From contig NZ_JACKXD010000001.1 of the NCBI RefSeq assembly GCF_014212355.1, positions 395,143-459,142 of the forward strand: a DNA stretch of 64,000 nucleotides, read 5' to 3'. Origin of the DNA: Halobellus ruber. GTDB taxonomy: Archaea > Halobacteriota > Halobacteria > Halobacteriales > Haloferacaceae. The notes below the pieces were generated by a model, which ran no database searches, was not told the origin of the DNA, and was given only the letters and a program-made list of their open reading frames with translations. Shown here piece by piece: positions 52,753 through 62,582 of the stretch. Position 1 is the stretch's first letter; every line of letters begins with the position of its first letter. Both the position numbers and the translations under genes were made by a program.

Positions 52753-54066
52753 TCACCGCCCGGCGTCGCCGCCCGGATCGGTCGGCGGGTCGTCGTCGCC
52801 GCCCCCGCCGGGACCGTCGCTTCCGCCCGCGGACGTGCCGTCTCCGACGCCGCCGCCGTCCGCCGTGCCGGCCGGCTCCTCGGTGCTGACCGCGTCGGTT
52901 GCCGCGTCGAGGCCGTCGGTGTCGAGCAACTGCTGTTCGATCGCCTCCGCGCCCGTCCGGCCGAGTGCGGACTCCGCGAGGAAGTGCGCGCCCAGCACCG
53001 CCGGGCTGATCACCGTGTCCGCGCCCGCCCGCCGCAGCTTGTTCACGTTCTCCCGCTGGGTCGCGGCCGCGACGATGGTGAGCTCCGGGTTGAGCTGGCG
53101 CGCGGTCAGGATCGCGAGTGCGTCCTCCGCGTCGTCGCTCGTGGCCGTGATGACGGCACGGGCGGCTTCGATCCGGCCGCGGTGCTGTGCGCCCTCGTCG
53201 CTCGGGTCGTCCGTGAGGACGGTGTAGCCCCGCTCGGTGAGCCGACGCGCGCGTTCCTCGTCGGGCACGACGACGAGCACGTCGGTCTGGTCTGCGAGCT
53301 CTTCGAGAATCGGTTCCGTCAGGTCCCCGAACCCGAGCACGAGGACGTGATCTTCCAGGATGTCGAGTTGTTCTTCGGTCATATGTCCGAGTGCTTTCGA
53401 CAGCCGCGCTTCGATCAGCGGGGTGAAGACGACCCCGAGCACCACCGCAAACGAGGAGACCGTCACAAGCAGCACCGACAACGCAAACAGCTTTCCGACC
53501 GGCGAGGTCGGGGTCACGTCGCCGTAGCCGACGGTGCTGCCGGTAACGAGCGAGAAGTAGAAGGCGTCAAGCAGGGTCGAAACGCCCTCGAAGTCGTCCC
53601 GGAGCGCGAACGCCCCCGCGGTTCCGTAGGCCTGTGCGCCCGCCAGCGCCGACAGTGAGGCGATCTGCGCCGTCGTCAGCGACGCCTTTCGGTCGAAGAT
53701 CCGGACGTTCAGGCCGACGACGACCGCGGCGACCACCGAGAGGCCGATGAGCGGCAGCGACAGCTGTGAGGTCTGGAGCACCCCCTGTGTGGCGGTAACC
53801 GGAAACAGCACCATCGCGGCGTACCACGCGACACGGAGCCGGCGCTGGAGTCCGAACGCGTTGACCAGCAGGACGAACCCGGTCAGCGTCCCGGTGAACG
53901 CGGTCGCCTGCCGGACGACGCCGGGCACCACAACCCCCAGCACCTGAAAGTCCGCGCCGCCCCCGGTCCCGATGTTGGCGATCCCGGTCACGACCGAGAG
54001 GACGCCGACGAGGAGCGTCACCACCACGGACGCGCGTGCCCCGACCCAGTCCCGCGAGATCGCCAT
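52753..54066 (-). CDS. Potassium channel with TrkA-N regulatory domain
   Basis: 437 residues. Four N-terminal hydrophobic segments precede a two-helix pore with the selectivity filter TVGYGD (in VTGSTVGYGDVTPTS). Next comes an RCK/TrkA-N domain: HVLVLGFGDLTEPILEEL is its NAD(H)-binding start. The Ser/Gly/Asp-rich C-terminal tail (about 385-437) is disordered. The extra N-terminal helices are unusual for the simple MthK type. ATG 54066 is preferred; the longer frame upstream would overlap another gene. The gene follows the HPP gene in convergent orientation. Confidence 0.88.
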   Translation of the reverse strand: MAISRDWVGARASVVVTLLVGVLSVVTGIANIGTGGGADFQVLGVVVPGVVRQATAFTGTLTGFVLLVNAFGLQRRLRVAWYAAMVLFPVTATQGVLQTSQLSLPLIGLSVVAAVVVGLNVRIFDRKASLTTAQIASLSALAGAQAYGTAGAFALRDDFEGVSTLLDAFYFSLVTGSTVGYGDVTPTSPVGKLFALSVLLVTVSSFAVVLGVVFTPLIEARLSKALGHMTEEQLDILEDHVLVLGFGDLTEPILEELADQTDVLVVVPDEERARRLTERGYTVLTDDPSDEGAQHRGRIEAARAVITATSDDAEDALAILTARQLNPELTIVAAATQRENVNKLRRAGADTVISPAVLGAHFLAESALGRTGAEAIEQQLLDTDGLDAATDAVSTEEPAGTADGGGVGDGTSAGGSDGPGGGGDDDPPTDPGGDAGR

Positions 54067-54116
54067 ACACGGGTTTCCCACCGCACTAGAGTAAAAAGTC
54101 CCGTGCTGCGGGGGGC

Positions 54117-54344
54117 TTATTGCCACGCCGCCAGGTCGACCACGGCGGAGCGGTCCGTCGACAGCCACGTCTCCATCCGGGCGATGCCGGTCAACCCCCG
54201 CGGGTGGATCGTCGCGCGGTCGGGACCGTCGGTGCGACGAACCACGACGAGGTCGAGCGTCGGTAGCGGCTCGCCCCGCGAGGGCCGTCCGGTGGGCGGA
54301 CGCGCGGCGGTGTCTGCGCCGTGGTCCGGTGGGGACTCGCTCAT
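54117..54344 (-). CDS. Small haloarchaeal protein (DUF7511-like)
   Basis: 75 residues. The C-terminal half, LDLVVVRRTDGPDRATIHPRG followed by TWLSTDRSAVVDLA, is a pattern I recall from a short haloarchaeal family. A GATTATGC TATA-like sequence is about 25 bp upstream on the minus strand. Function unknown. Confidence 0.65.
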   Translation of the reverse strand: MSESPPDHGADTAARPPTGRPSRGEPLPTLDLVVVRRTDGPDRATIHPRGLTGIARMETWLSTDRSAVVDLAAWQ

Positions 54345-54589
54345 AACTTGTTGTGTCCATCCCGCGAAGACGGCATAATCGCTGCTAATTGTGCTCCATA
54401 CCGCTATACACGCTACATATCCGACCGTTGTGCCGGACGGAACTGACCCTTTGGCGTGATTCTATACTTGCAGGAAGTTTGAATCGACTGTATAGATCGA
54501 ATCGGCACAGATGGCAATTGAAGGGCTATGTGCGAATTTGAGGCGAGAATTCGAAAGTATTAATTGAATATTCCCTCAACTGTAGGGTG
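54345..54589. promoter_or_regulatory. Promoter and operator region of the arsenic operon
   Basis: A 245-bp AT-rich gap between divergent genes. GAATTC (54547-54552) and the perfect palindrome GAATATTC (54566-54573), around TTAATTGAATA, sit 17-43 bp before the arsR start, overlapping the TATA position, as expected for an ArsR repressor. Confidence 0.5.
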
Positions 54590-54991
54590 ATGGCACAATC
54601 CACGGACAGGCTCCGCCGCTACCTCGACGACGAACTCGGGGAGTGTCGGGACGAGGACGTCGAGAACCGCCTCGACGAGCTGGGGACGCTCGAAGCGGCG
54701 CTCGGAACCGAACGGGTTGACGCCGAACTCGACGTCGTCTCGGCGCTCGCAAACCGGACGCGATACACGCTGGCCCGGGTACTCGTCGCCGCCGGCGAGG
54801 AGCTCTGCGTCTGCGAACTCGACGCCGTCGTCGACGTGAGCGAGAGCGGCCTCAGCCACGCGCTCTCGACGCTCGCCGACGCGGGCCTCGTCGAGGGCCG
54901 GAAGGACGGCCGCTGGAAGATGTACCGCGCGACCAACCGCGCGGTGGCGCTCGTGACCGTCCTCGAGGGGAGCGTGACGGTCGGTGAGTAG
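54590..54991 (+). CDS. arsR: ArsR-family arsenic-responsive repressor
   Basis: 133 residues with a winged helix (SALANRTRYTLARVL; SESGLSHALSTLADAGLVEGRKDGRWKMYR). C73 and C75 in ELCVCEL form the As(III)/Sb(III) site of the ArsR family. An extra N-terminal helix of about 45 residues precedes the usual domain. It overlaps the Acr3 gene by 8 bp, so the repressor and pump are co-translated. Confidence 0.92.
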   Translation: MAQSTDRLRRYLDDELGECRDEDVENRLDELGTLEAALGTERVDAELDVVSALANRTRYTLARVLVAAGEELCVCELDAVVDVSESGLSHALSTLADAGLVEGRKDGRWKMYRATNRAVALVTVLEGSVTVGE

Positions 54992-56138
54992 CGCCGTTCA
55001 CGACCACGGCCCCGACTGCGGGTGTGAGACCTGCGGCGACCCCCGGTCGATGGATTTCCTCGACAAGTATCTCACCGTCTGGATCGTCGGCGCGATGGCG
55101 GTGGGGGTGGGCCTCGGCTTCCTCGCGCCCGCCGTGACGGGGCCGATCCGTGACTTCCACCTCGTCGAGATCGGCCTGATCCTGATGATGTACCCGCCGC
55201 TGGCGAAAGCCGATTACTCACAACTCCGGGCGGTCTTCTCGAACTGGCGGGTGCTCGGGTTGAGCCTCGTCCAGAACTGGCTCATCGGGCCGACGCTGAT
55301 GTTCGGGCTGGCTGTGGTCTTCTTCAGCGGGCTGGTTCCCGGCTTGCCCGCCCGGCCGGAGTACTTCCTCGGCCTCGTCTTCATCGGGATGGCGCGGTGC
55401 ATCGCGATGGTGCTCGTGTGGAACGAACTCGCGGAGGGCTCCACGGAGTACGTCACCGGGTTGGTGGCGTTCAACAGCCTGTTTCAGATCGTCACCTACG
55501 GCGTGTACGTCTGGTTCTTCGCGCTGTTTTTGCCCCCGCTTCTGGGGATGGAGTCGCTCGTTGCGGGGATCACTACCTTCGATATCACGCCGACGCAGGT
55601 GTTCGAGGCGATCGTGATCTTCCTCGGCATCCCCTTCGCCGCCGGGTTCCTGAGCCGATACGTCGGCACACGCGTGAAAAGCGAGACCTGGTACGACGAG
55701 GCGTTCGTCCCGCGGATCGACCCCCTCACCCTCGTCGCGCTGCTGTTTACCGTGATCGTGATGTTTGCCACCCAGGGCGGCCGCATCCTCGCTTCCCCGG
55801 GCGACGTACTCCTGATCGCCGTCCCACTCACGATCTACTTCGTGGTGATGTTCCTGGTGAGCTTCGGGATGGGACGGGGCATCGGCGCGGACTACTCCAC
55901 GACGACCGCGATCGGGTTCACTGCGGCGTCGAACAACTTCGAACTCGCGATCGCGGTCGCGGTCGCGGTGTTCGGGGTCGGCTCCGGGGTCGCCTTTACC
56001 ACCGTGGTCGGGCCGCTGATCGAGGTGCCCGTGCTGCTCGCCTTGGTGAACGTGGCGCTGTACTTCCAGCGGCGGTACGACTGGGCCGGCCGCGGCGACG
56101 GCTCCACACCGGCTCCCGATCCGACGACCGACGACTGA
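54984..56138 (+). CDS. acr3: Arsenite efflux transporter Acr3 with Cys-rich N-terminus
   Basis: 384 residues with ten hydrophobic segments. The ACR3-type essential Cys is in FIGMARCIAMVLVWNEL. The GTG at 54984 adds about 24 residues before the usual start at MDFLDKYLTVW. In that extension C12, C14 and C17 (DCGCETCGD) form a possible metal or metalloid site not part of ordinary ACR3 proteins. It exports As(III) produced by ArsC. Confidence 0.9.
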   Translation: MSSAVHDHGPDCGCETCGDPRSMDFLDKYLTVWIVGAMAVGVGLGFLAPAVTGPIRDFHLVEIGLILMMYPPLAKADYSQLRAVFSNWRVLGLSLVQNWLIGPTLMFGLAVVFFSGLVPGLPARPEYFLGLVFIGMARCIAMVLVWNELAEGSTEYVTGLVAFNSLFQIVTYGVYVWFFALFLPPLLGMESLVAGITTFDITPTQVFEAIVIFLGIPFAAGFLSRYVGTRVKSETWYDEAFVPRIDPLTLVALLFTVIVMFATQGGRILASPGDVLLIAVPLTIYFVVMFLVSFGMGRGIGADYSTTTAIGFTAASNNFELAIAVAVAVFGVGSGVAFTTVVGPLIEVPVLLALVNVALYFQRRYDWAGRGDGSTPAPDPTTDD

Positions 56139-56147
56139 TCCACACGG

Positions 56148-56585
56148 ATGACACACGATACTGACTCACCAACCCCGACCCGTATCGCGTTTATCTGCGT
56201 CCGGAACGCCGGGCGTTCCCAGATGTCCACAGCGTTCGCCGAGCGCGAGGTTCGCCGACGGGGGCTCGACGACGTAACGATCCTGACCGGCGGCACCGAC
56301 CCCGCCGACGCCGTCCACGACGTCGTGGTCGAGGCGATGCAGGAGGTCGGGATCGACCTCGCCGACCGCACCCCGCGGGCGATCACCGAACGGGAGCTTC
56401 GCTCCTGTGACGTCGTGGCCACGATGGGCTGTTCGACCCTCGACGTGGGGACCGTCGGCGACGACGTCGACGTCCGGGACTGGGCGCTCGAGGACCCCGG
56501 CGAGCGGGACCTCGAGGCGGTGCGTCCGATCCGCGACGACATCGAGGAGCGGGTGGTCGCGCTGTTCGACGAGTTGACGGCGTAA
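56148..56585 (+). CDS. arsC: Arsenate reductase, low-molecular-weight phosphatase type
   Basis: 145 residues. The phosphatase loop CVRNAGRS (C17 to R23) and the later acid in WALEDPGERD are the LMW-PTP/ArsC signature. It reduces arsenate to arsenite for Acr3. It starts 9 bp after acr3 in the same operon. Confidence 0.9.
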   Translation: MTHDTDSPTPTRIAFICVRNAGRSQMSTAFAEREVRRRGLDDVTILTGGTDPADAVHDVVVEAMQEVGIDLADRTPRAITERELRSCDVVATMGCSTLDVGTVGDDVDVRDWALEDPGERDLEAVRPIRDDIEERVVALFDELTA

Positions 56586-56598
56586 CCCGCGTCCGTCG

Positions 56599-57525
56599 CT
56601 ATTCTGCGCCCTCGCCCGCCCGCTGGGGTCTGTGGTCCGCCAGCAGCCGGTCGACGGCGCCCCACTCGACGGGGGGCTCGAACGCGTCGAGGGCGGCCTC
56701 GACGGCGGCGATTTCGTCCCCGAACTCGGCCTGCCACGCCGGGTCGGCCCGCGTCGCCAGCAGCGATTCGGCCTCGGCGATTTGCTCCTCGGCCGCCCGG
56801 AGGTCCGAATCGAGGCCGGCACGGAACGGGTCGTCCGTGCGGTCGGCGATCGCCCGGAGATCCCGAAGTTCCGAACGGAGGTCCGCAGCCAGAAGCGACA
56901 CGACCCGGGCTCGCATCGTCGCGTCCGCCCACCGAACCGCGGGGGCGTCGGCGTCATCGAGCCCGACCGCTGCCGTTTCGAGCTCCGCCGCCGACTCCGT
57001 CACCACCTCCACGTCGTCGGCGAACTCGTCGTATCGGCGGTCGGGTCGGGTGGCCCACGACTCGAACTGCTCGGCGTCGAACGAGAGGTCGTCGGCCGCC
57101 TCGATTGCCTCCCGTGCGGTCACCACGATCTCCCTGATCTCCACGGCCAGTTCGTAGGCGGCAACGGACCGCTGCTGTACGTCCTCGGGGACCGACAGGT
57201 TCGGGCGGAGGTCGGGGACCCGTGATTCGACTTCCGACAGCCGCTCGCCCAGCGCGTCCAGCCGCGCCCGGACCGTCGGCACGTCCGCCACCGGGTCGGC
57301 GGCCGCGACGGCGTCGGCGTAGGCGTCCCCGGCGAGTTCGATCCGCGTCTCGGCCGTGGCGAGGAGCTTCGAGACGTCGGAGACGGTCGCCTCGACCGCG
57401 TCGCGACTGACCGCCCCGTCGTCGGTCACCGGTTCGAGCGCGTCCCGGACGGTGGCCGGGTCGGCTCCGTCGACGGCCTCGACCACGTCGGCGACGGTGA
57501 CGCCCCCGGTCCGTTCGGTGTTCAT
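56599..57525 (-). CDS. Haloarchaeal coiled-coil protein
   Basis: 308 residues, almost wholly helical and acidic, with long heptad-like stretches and no membrane segment or Cys. It has sometimes been named a halo transducer protein in haloarchaeal annotations, but no transducer domain can be seen. Function unknown. ATG 57525 avoids the basic extension of the longer frame. Confidence 0.68.
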   Translation of the reverse strand: MNTERTGGVTVADVVEAVDGADPATVRDALEPVTDDGAVSRDAVEATVSDVSKLLATAETRIELAGDAYADAVAAADPVADVPTVRARLDALGERLSEVESRVPDLRPNLSVPEDVQQRSVAAYELAVEIREIVVTAREAIEAADDLSFDAEQFESWATRPDRRYDEFADDVEVVTESAAELETAAVGLDDADAPAVRWADATMRARVVSLLAADLRSELRDLRAIADRTDDPFRAGLDSDLRAAEEQIAEAESLLATRADPAWQAEFGDEIAAVEAALDAFEPPVEWGAVDRLLADHRPQRAGEGAE

Positions 57526-57680
57526 ACCCCGTGGTCCGCGCCTCCCCACTGTAGCTCTTGGTAAGTGGCGTCCCTCGGAGACGAGTGTCATCCCGAGCGG
57601 TATATAGCACTATGTGGGTCCCCGGTACCCACCGAACAACTCGGGACCGCTATGCGGGACGCCGGAGCAGACGATAGGGG

Positions 57681-57701
57681 TAATATAAACCGATTTAATC
57701 G
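57681..57701 (+). promoter_or_regulatory. Promoter of the phosphate operon
   Basis: TAATATAAAC (57681-57690) is a clear TATA box about 33-42 bp before the pstS start. The near palindrome CGATTTAATCG (57691-57701) follows directly, in the place where haloarchaeal pst promoters carry phosphate-control elements. Low-phosphate induction is expected. Confidence 0.6.
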
Positions 57702-57722
57702 ATTCCGGGGTATCCGCAGGTG

Positions 57723-58856
57723 ATGTCTGAGGCTAACGCGGACGGAACGCGCGTAACACGGCGGAAGTTCCTCGTCACGTCGGGAGCGATCGGCGCCGCC
57801 GGACTGGCGGGCTGTTCGTCGGGGGACGGCGGGGACAGTTCGGGTGGCGACGACTCCGGTGGGAGCAGTTCGAGTCTCCTCACAGCGGAGGGGTCCTCGA
57901 CGGTCTACCCCATCTCGAACAAGGGGAGTTCCTACTGGAACGCGAACGCGCCGCCGAGCGACGGCGAGTACTGGGGCTCGAACGACGAGAGCACCGTCCC
58001 GGGCTGGGACGAACTCGACACCGACCAGAACCTCGCGGACTACTTCGCGGGGCTGTACGGGTTCGAGCCCACGAACCAGCGCTCGGATCCCCCGTACCCG
58101 ACGACCGTGAGCCTGAGCCACTCCGGGACCGGGTGTAAGGCGGTTCGTGACGGGCTCGTCGACATCGGCAACTCCTCGGGGCCGATCACTGCGGAACTCG
58201 GAATCAGCGAGGAGGAGGCGTCGGAGCAGTACGTCGACCACGTCGTCGGCCGCGACGGCCAGCCGGTCGTCGTGAGCAGCGACATCTACGACGCCGGCGT
58301 CACACAGCTCACCGGCGAGCAGATCCGGGCGATCTACCAGGACGAGATCACAAACTGGTCGGAGGTCGGCGGTCCCGACCAGGAGATCTTCGTCATCGGC
58401 CGCGCCGAGGGGTCCGGGACGGACACCGCCTTCCGGCTGAACATGCTGGGCGACGCCGAGGCGTCGATGTCGGGCGTCGACTCGCGGTTCGGCCAGAACC
58501 AGCAGGTCGCCGAGGCCGTCTCGAACAACGACGGCGCGATCGCGTATATGGCGCTGGCGTTCACGAGTGACACCGTCCAGCCGATCGCGATCGACTTCGA
58601 CGGCACGGTTTACGAACCCGACAAGGACGCCGAGAACACCATCTTCGACAGCGCCTACCCGCTCAACCGCGACCTCCACATGTACACGCTGATCACGGAG
58701 GACACCCCGAGCGGGACCGATATGCGTGAAGGCGCATTCCTGAACATGTTCCTGACCACGTTCGGCCAGCAGGTGTTCGTTGAGCAGAACAACTACATTC
58801 CGCTGCCAACGAAGGACATCGAGGCCGAATCGGGGAAGCTGCCGGACCAGGCGTAA
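57723..58856 (+). CDS. pstS: Phosphate-binding lipoprotein PstS
   Basis: 377 residues. Tat motif TRRKFLV (R13, R14) and lipobox with C31, a Ser/Gly/Asp linker, then the phosphate-binding fold with AEGSSTVYPIS and VSLSHSGTGCKAVRDGLVDIGNSS, which supply the phosphate-contacting Ser residues. First gene of the Pst operon. A GTG three bases upstream is an equally possible start. Confidence 0.92.
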   Translation: MSEANADGTRVTRRKFLVTSGAIGAAGLAGCSSGDGGDSSGGDDSGGSSSSLLTAEGSSTVYPISNKGSSYWNANAPPSDGEYWGSNDESTVPGWDELDTDQNLADYFAGLYGFEPTNQRSDPPYPTTVSLSHSGTGCKAVRDGLVDIGNSSGPITAELGISEEEASEQYVDHVVGRDGQPVVVSSDIYDAGVTQLTGEQIRAIYQDEITNWSEVGGPDQEIFVIGRAEGSGTDTAFRLNMLGDAEASMSGVDSRFGQNQQVAEAVSNNDGAIAYMALAFTSDTVQPIAIDFDGTVYEPDKDAENTIFDSAYPLNRDLHMYTLITEDTPSGTDMREGAFLNMFLTTFGQQVFVEQNNYIPLPTKDIEAESGKLPDQA

Positions 58857-58919
58857 CTCCACTCCCGGGCTCGTATTCACTTTGTTGATACATACACCAA
58901 ACACGGAGACACGCACACG

Positions 58920-60044
58920 ATGATCGGCACACGGATGCTCGCCGCGCGCAACGCGCTCACGCGACGGTGGCGGCGACTGTCGGGCTTCGTCAGCGATCAG
59001 GAGTCCGCTGCGGTGGCGACGGTCGGCGTGATGACGGTCGCGCTGGTGTCGGCGCTCGTCGGCTTCCTGCTCGTCTCGCCGCTCACGGTCGTCCCCTTCG
59101 CCGTGTTCATCGTCGCGGCCGGGTACGGGTGGCTGAGCTACCAAGGGCTGACCGCGCGGATGCTGACCCTCTCGATGACGGTCTCGACGATCCTCATTCT
59201 GCTTTTGATCACGCTGTTCATCTTCGTGGAGGCGATCCCGGTGTTCGTCTACGAGAGCGCCACCGTCTTCGGCGTGACCGTCCCGGGGCTCCGGATGTTC
59301 ATCCAGCCGAACTGGGACGCGGTGTCGCCGCCCATCCGGTACTCGATGGTGCCGATGATCCACGGCACGGTGATGGTGACGACCATCGCGACCGCAGTCG
59401 CGGCGCCGCTCGGGGTGTCGGCGGCGCTGTTCCTCTCGGAGATCGCGCCCTCGACGGTCCGTGAGATCGTCAAACCGGGCGTGGAGATCCTCGCCGGGAT
59501 TCCGTCGATCGTCTACGGCTTCATCGGGTTCACGATCCTTGGCCCGTGGGCGGCCGACCAGTTCCGGACGACGGGCCAGGGCTCGTACCTGTTCGTCGGG
59601 ATCATCGTCGGGCTGATGGCGCTGCCGACGGTCGTTTCGGTCGCCGAGGACGCGCTGAGTAGCGTTCCGGAGTCGATGAAAAGCGGGTCGCTGGCGATGG
59701 GGACCACAGACTGGCAGACGATGACGTCGATCACGATCCCGGCGGCGTTCTCGGGGGTCTCCGCCGCGGTTCTGCTGGGTGTCGGCCGCGCGATCGGCGA
59801 GACGATGGCAGCGACGGTGATGCTCCGCGGGGTTCCGCAGCTGACCAAGCCGCTGTACAACGCCTTCTACGGCCAAGCGACTCTCACCTCGCTCATCGCG
59901 AACAACTACGGCGAGGCCGACGGGCTCCAGATGGACGCGCTGTTCGCGGCGGGCGTGATCCTCTTCATCACCGTCCTCGTCATCTCGATCGGATCGCAGT
60001 ACATCGAGTGGCGGATGCGCCGCAAGCTCGGGGGTGAGAACTGA
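58920..60044 (+). CDS. pstC: Phosphate ABC transporter permease PstC
   Basis: 374 residues, with extra hydrophobic segments before the six-helix permease core. GVEILAGIPSIVYGFIGFTIL and GRAIGETMAATVMLRG are diagnostic of PstC. It follows pstS by 63 bp and its stop overlaps the pstA start by 1 bp (TGATG). Confidence 0.93.
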   Translation: MIGTRMLAARNALTRRWRRLSGFVSDQESAAVATVGVMTVALVSALVGFLLVSPLTVVPFAVFIVAAGYGWLSYQGLTARMLTLSMTVSTILILLLITLFIFVEAIPVFVYESATVFGVTVPGLRMFIQPNWDAVSPPIRYSMVPMIHGTVMVTTIATAVAAPLGVSAALFLSEIAPSTVREIVKPGVEILAGIPSIVYGFIGFTILGPWAADQFRTTGQGSYLFVGIIVGLMALPTVVSVAEDALSSVPESMKSGSLAMGTTDWQTMTSITIPAAFSGVSAAVLLGVGRAIGETMAATVMLRGVPQLTKPLYNAFYGQATLTSLIANNYGEADGLQMDALFAAGVILFITVLVISIGSQYIEWRMRRKLGGEN

Positions 60045-61654
60045 TGGCGGGTGCAGCCGAGACCCGGCTCGTCAGCCGCGATACCTCCCGGGCGAACGCG
60101 GTCGCGGCGGTCGCTGTCGGGCTCGCGGCGCTGCTCTTTGTGCTCGCGCTTACGGCCCTCTTCGAGGTCGTCACGATCAGCGACCCGATCGGCGGCGTCC
60201 CGGTCGTGGCGCTGCTCGGCGGCGTGTTGCTCCTCCTCGGCGGTGCCGTGGTCGTTTTCGGCGTCGGCTCGTATCTGGGCATCGTCGAAACGCAGCCAAG
60301 CGAGAGCGCCGGCCTCGTCGCGGCGGCGGCATTCTCGGTCGTCTGGGTCGTGATCGGCGGGTCCGTTGCGGCCCAGGTGCTCGGACTCGGCGGTATCGGC
60401 TCGGCCGTCGCGGCCCTCCTCGTCGGCGGCGCGGCCTTCGCCATCACGGCCGTTCCGCGCGAGGACATCGGCTCGACAGTCCCCGCTGGCGCAGTCAGCC
60501 TCCTGACCGGCGCGGCCTACCTCACCGGCGCCATCGGCCCCGCCTGGGTCTGGAACCTGAACTTCGAGCAGCAGGCGTCGCTGACCGCGGAGTTCGTGAT
60601 CCCCGTCGGAACGCTGTTCTGTGCGCTCCTCACCGGGTGGGCGGCGGCGAAGGCCTACGGCGGCTTCGGCGCCCGCGGCCGGCGGATGGGGGCGTACCTG
60701 CTGATCTACCTGAACGCCGGCTCGATCGTCGGCGTGCTGTTCCTGCTGTTGGCGTTTACCACGTTCAAAGGGCTGCCGGGGCTGTTCACCGGCGCCGAGG
60801 TCGGTCCCGGGGTCGGCCCGGCGGTCTTCGGCGTGTCGCTTCCCGTTTCGCTCCCGTTCGTGATGAACGGCGTGGCGCTACTCAACGACTTCCAGGGCGT
60901 CCTGCCCGCGATCGCGGGGACGATCTGGCTGGTGATCGGCGCGGTGCTGTTCGCGGTCCCGCTGGGCGTCGGCGCGGCGATCTTCCTCACCGAGTACGCC
61001 GAACGCGGCCGGTTCACGCAGGTCGTCGAGGTGGCGACGAACGGACTGTGGAGCACGCCGAGCATCGTGTTCGGGCTGTTCGGGTTCGCCTTCCTGGTGC
61101 CGCGGTTCGGCGGCAACAAGTCGCTGATCTCCGGGATGCTGACGCTCGGGTTTATGTTACTCCCGCTGGTGTTGATCACGAGCCGCGAGGCGATGTTGGC
61201 TGTCCCCGACGAGTACCGCGACGCGAGTGCGGCGCTGGGGGTCTCGAAGTGGCAGACCATCCGGAGCGTGGTGGTCCCGGCCGCGCTGCCCGGCGTCGTG
61301 ACCGGCGTCATCCTCGGCGTCGGCCGGATCGCCGGCGAGACGGCCCCGATCCTGCTGACGATGACCGGCGGTACGTTCGTCCCCGGCGGACAGACCGCGG
61401 ACGTCATCGGCGGCTTCGAGTTCGTTTCGAGCCCGCCGTTCGTCGCCAACCCCGAACTCCTCCAGGCGACGACCGCGCTGCCGTTCCAACTGTACGCCCT
61501 GATCACTGCGGGCGTCGGGCTGGGCGACACCGTCAGTTCGCCGGAGCAGTTCCAGTGGGCGACCGCGTTCGTGCTGCTCCTGGTCGTGCTGTCGTTCTAC
61601 GCGATCGGGATCGGAGCACGGTACTATTTCCGGAGGCGACTCAACTATGAGTGA
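60044..61654 (+). CDS. pstA: Phosphate ABC transporter permease PstA, extended
   Basis: 536 residues. The C-terminal 280 or so are the normal PstA ([36 protein letters not shown]). The first 250 residues add about six hydrophobic segments, an extension seen in haloarchaeal PstA. It overlaps pstB by 8 bp. Confidence 0.92.
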   Translation: MAGAAETRLVSRDTSRANAVAAVAVGLAALLFVLALTALFEVVTISDPIGGVPVVALLGGVLLLLGGAVVVFGVGSYLGIVETQPSESAGLVAAAAFSVVWVVIGGSVAAQVLGLGGIGSAVAALLVGGAAFAITAVPREDIGSTVPAGAVSLLTGAAYLTGAIGPAWVWNLNFEQQASLTAEFVIPVGTLFCALLTGWAAAKAYGGFGARGRRMGAYLLIYLNAGSIVGVLFLLLAFTTFKGLPGLFTGAEVGPGVGPAVFGVSLPVSLPFVMNGVALLNDFQGVLPAIAGTIWLVIGAVLFAVPLGVGAAIFLTEYAERGRFTQVVEVATNGLWSTPSIVFGLFGFAFLVPRFGGNKSLISGMLTLGFMLLPLVLITSREAMLAVPDEYRDASAALGVSKWQTIRSVVVPAALPGVVTGVILGVGRIAGETAPILLTMTGGTFVPGGQTADVIGGFEFVSSPPFVANPELLQATTALPFQLYALITAGVGLGDTVSSPEQFQWATAFVLLLVVLSFYAIGIGARYYFRRRLNYE

Positions 61655-62579
61655 GACCACACAAATGTCGAGTGAGACAGAAGACACCGTGGAGACAACA
61701 ACCGAAACCGCAGACGCCGTGGAGACGACGACCGGCGAGACCGACGAACTGGTTCGCGAGGAGTGGCGCGAGTACTCCTTCGCGGGCCCGACGAAGCTCG
61801 GCGTCGAGGATCTCGACGTCTACTACGGGGACGACCACGCGCTCGACGGCGTCTCGATGGAGATCCCCGAGAAGAGCGTGACCGCACTGATCGGGCCGTC
61901 GGGCTGCGGCAAATCGACGTTCCTCCGGTGTCTCAACCGGATGAACGACCGGGTGAGCAGCGCCCGGATCGACGGGTCGGTGACGCTCGACGGCGAGGAG
62001 ATCTACCAGGACGGCGTCAACCTCGTGGAGCTCCGCAAGCGGGTCGGGATGGTGTTCCAGTCGCCGAACCCGTTCCCGAAGTCGATCCGCGAGAACGTCG
62101 CCTACGGCCCGGAGAAGCACGGCGACATCAACACCGGACTCTTAGCCCGGCTGCTCGGTCGCAGCGACGAGGAGGCCCGCGAGGAACTGGTCGAGCGGTG
62201 TCTCCGCGACGCGGCGCTGTGGGACGAGGTCCACGACCGGCTCGACGACAACGCCCTCGGGCTTTCGGGCGGCCAACAACAGCGGCTCTGCATTGCCCGG
62301 TGTCTCTCCGTCGACCCGGAGGTCATCCTGATGGACGAGCCGGCGTCGGCGCTGGATCCGATCGCGACCGCGAAGATCGAGGATCTCATCGACGACCTCA
62401 GCCAGGAGTACACGGTCGTCATCGTCACCCACAATATGCAGCAGGCCGCACGGATCTCCGACCAGACGGCCGTGTTCCTCACCGGCGGCGAACTCGTGGA
62501 GTACGGCGACACCGACCAGGTGTTCGAGAACCCACGGAGCGAGCGGGTCGAGGATTACATCACCGGGAAGTTCGGGTAG
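61647..62579 (+). CDS. pstB: Phosphate ABC transporter ATP-binding protein PstB
   Basis: 310 residues. Walker [21 protein letters not shown] (PstB-specific), [16 protein letters not shown], Walker [14 protein letters not shown] and the switch-region [14 protein letters not shown] Thr/Glu-rich N-terminus of about 35 residues with [10 protein letters not shown] and VETTTGETD near-repeats precedes the ATPase and is not needed for the fold. Confidence 0.94.
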   Translation: MSETTQMSSETEDTVETTTETADAVETTTGETDELVREEWREYSFAGPTKLGVEDLDVYYGDDHALDGVSMEIPEKSVTALIGPSGCGKSTFLRCLNRMNDRVSSARIDGSVTLDGEEIYQDGVNLVELRKRVGMVFQSPNPFPKSIRENVAYGPEKHGDINTGLLARLLGRSDEEAREELVERCLRDAALWDEVHDRLDDNALGLSGGQQQRLCIARCLSVDPEVILMDEPASALDPIATAKIEDLIDDLSQEYTVVIVTHNMQQAARISDQTAVFLTGGELVEYGDTDQVFENPRSERVEDYITGKFG

Positions 62580-62582
62580 CGG

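Noticed and set aside
57588..59876. 762-codon antisense frame across pstS and pstC
   Set aside because: Arg/Asp-rich with no domain; the sense strand has clear PstS and PstC.
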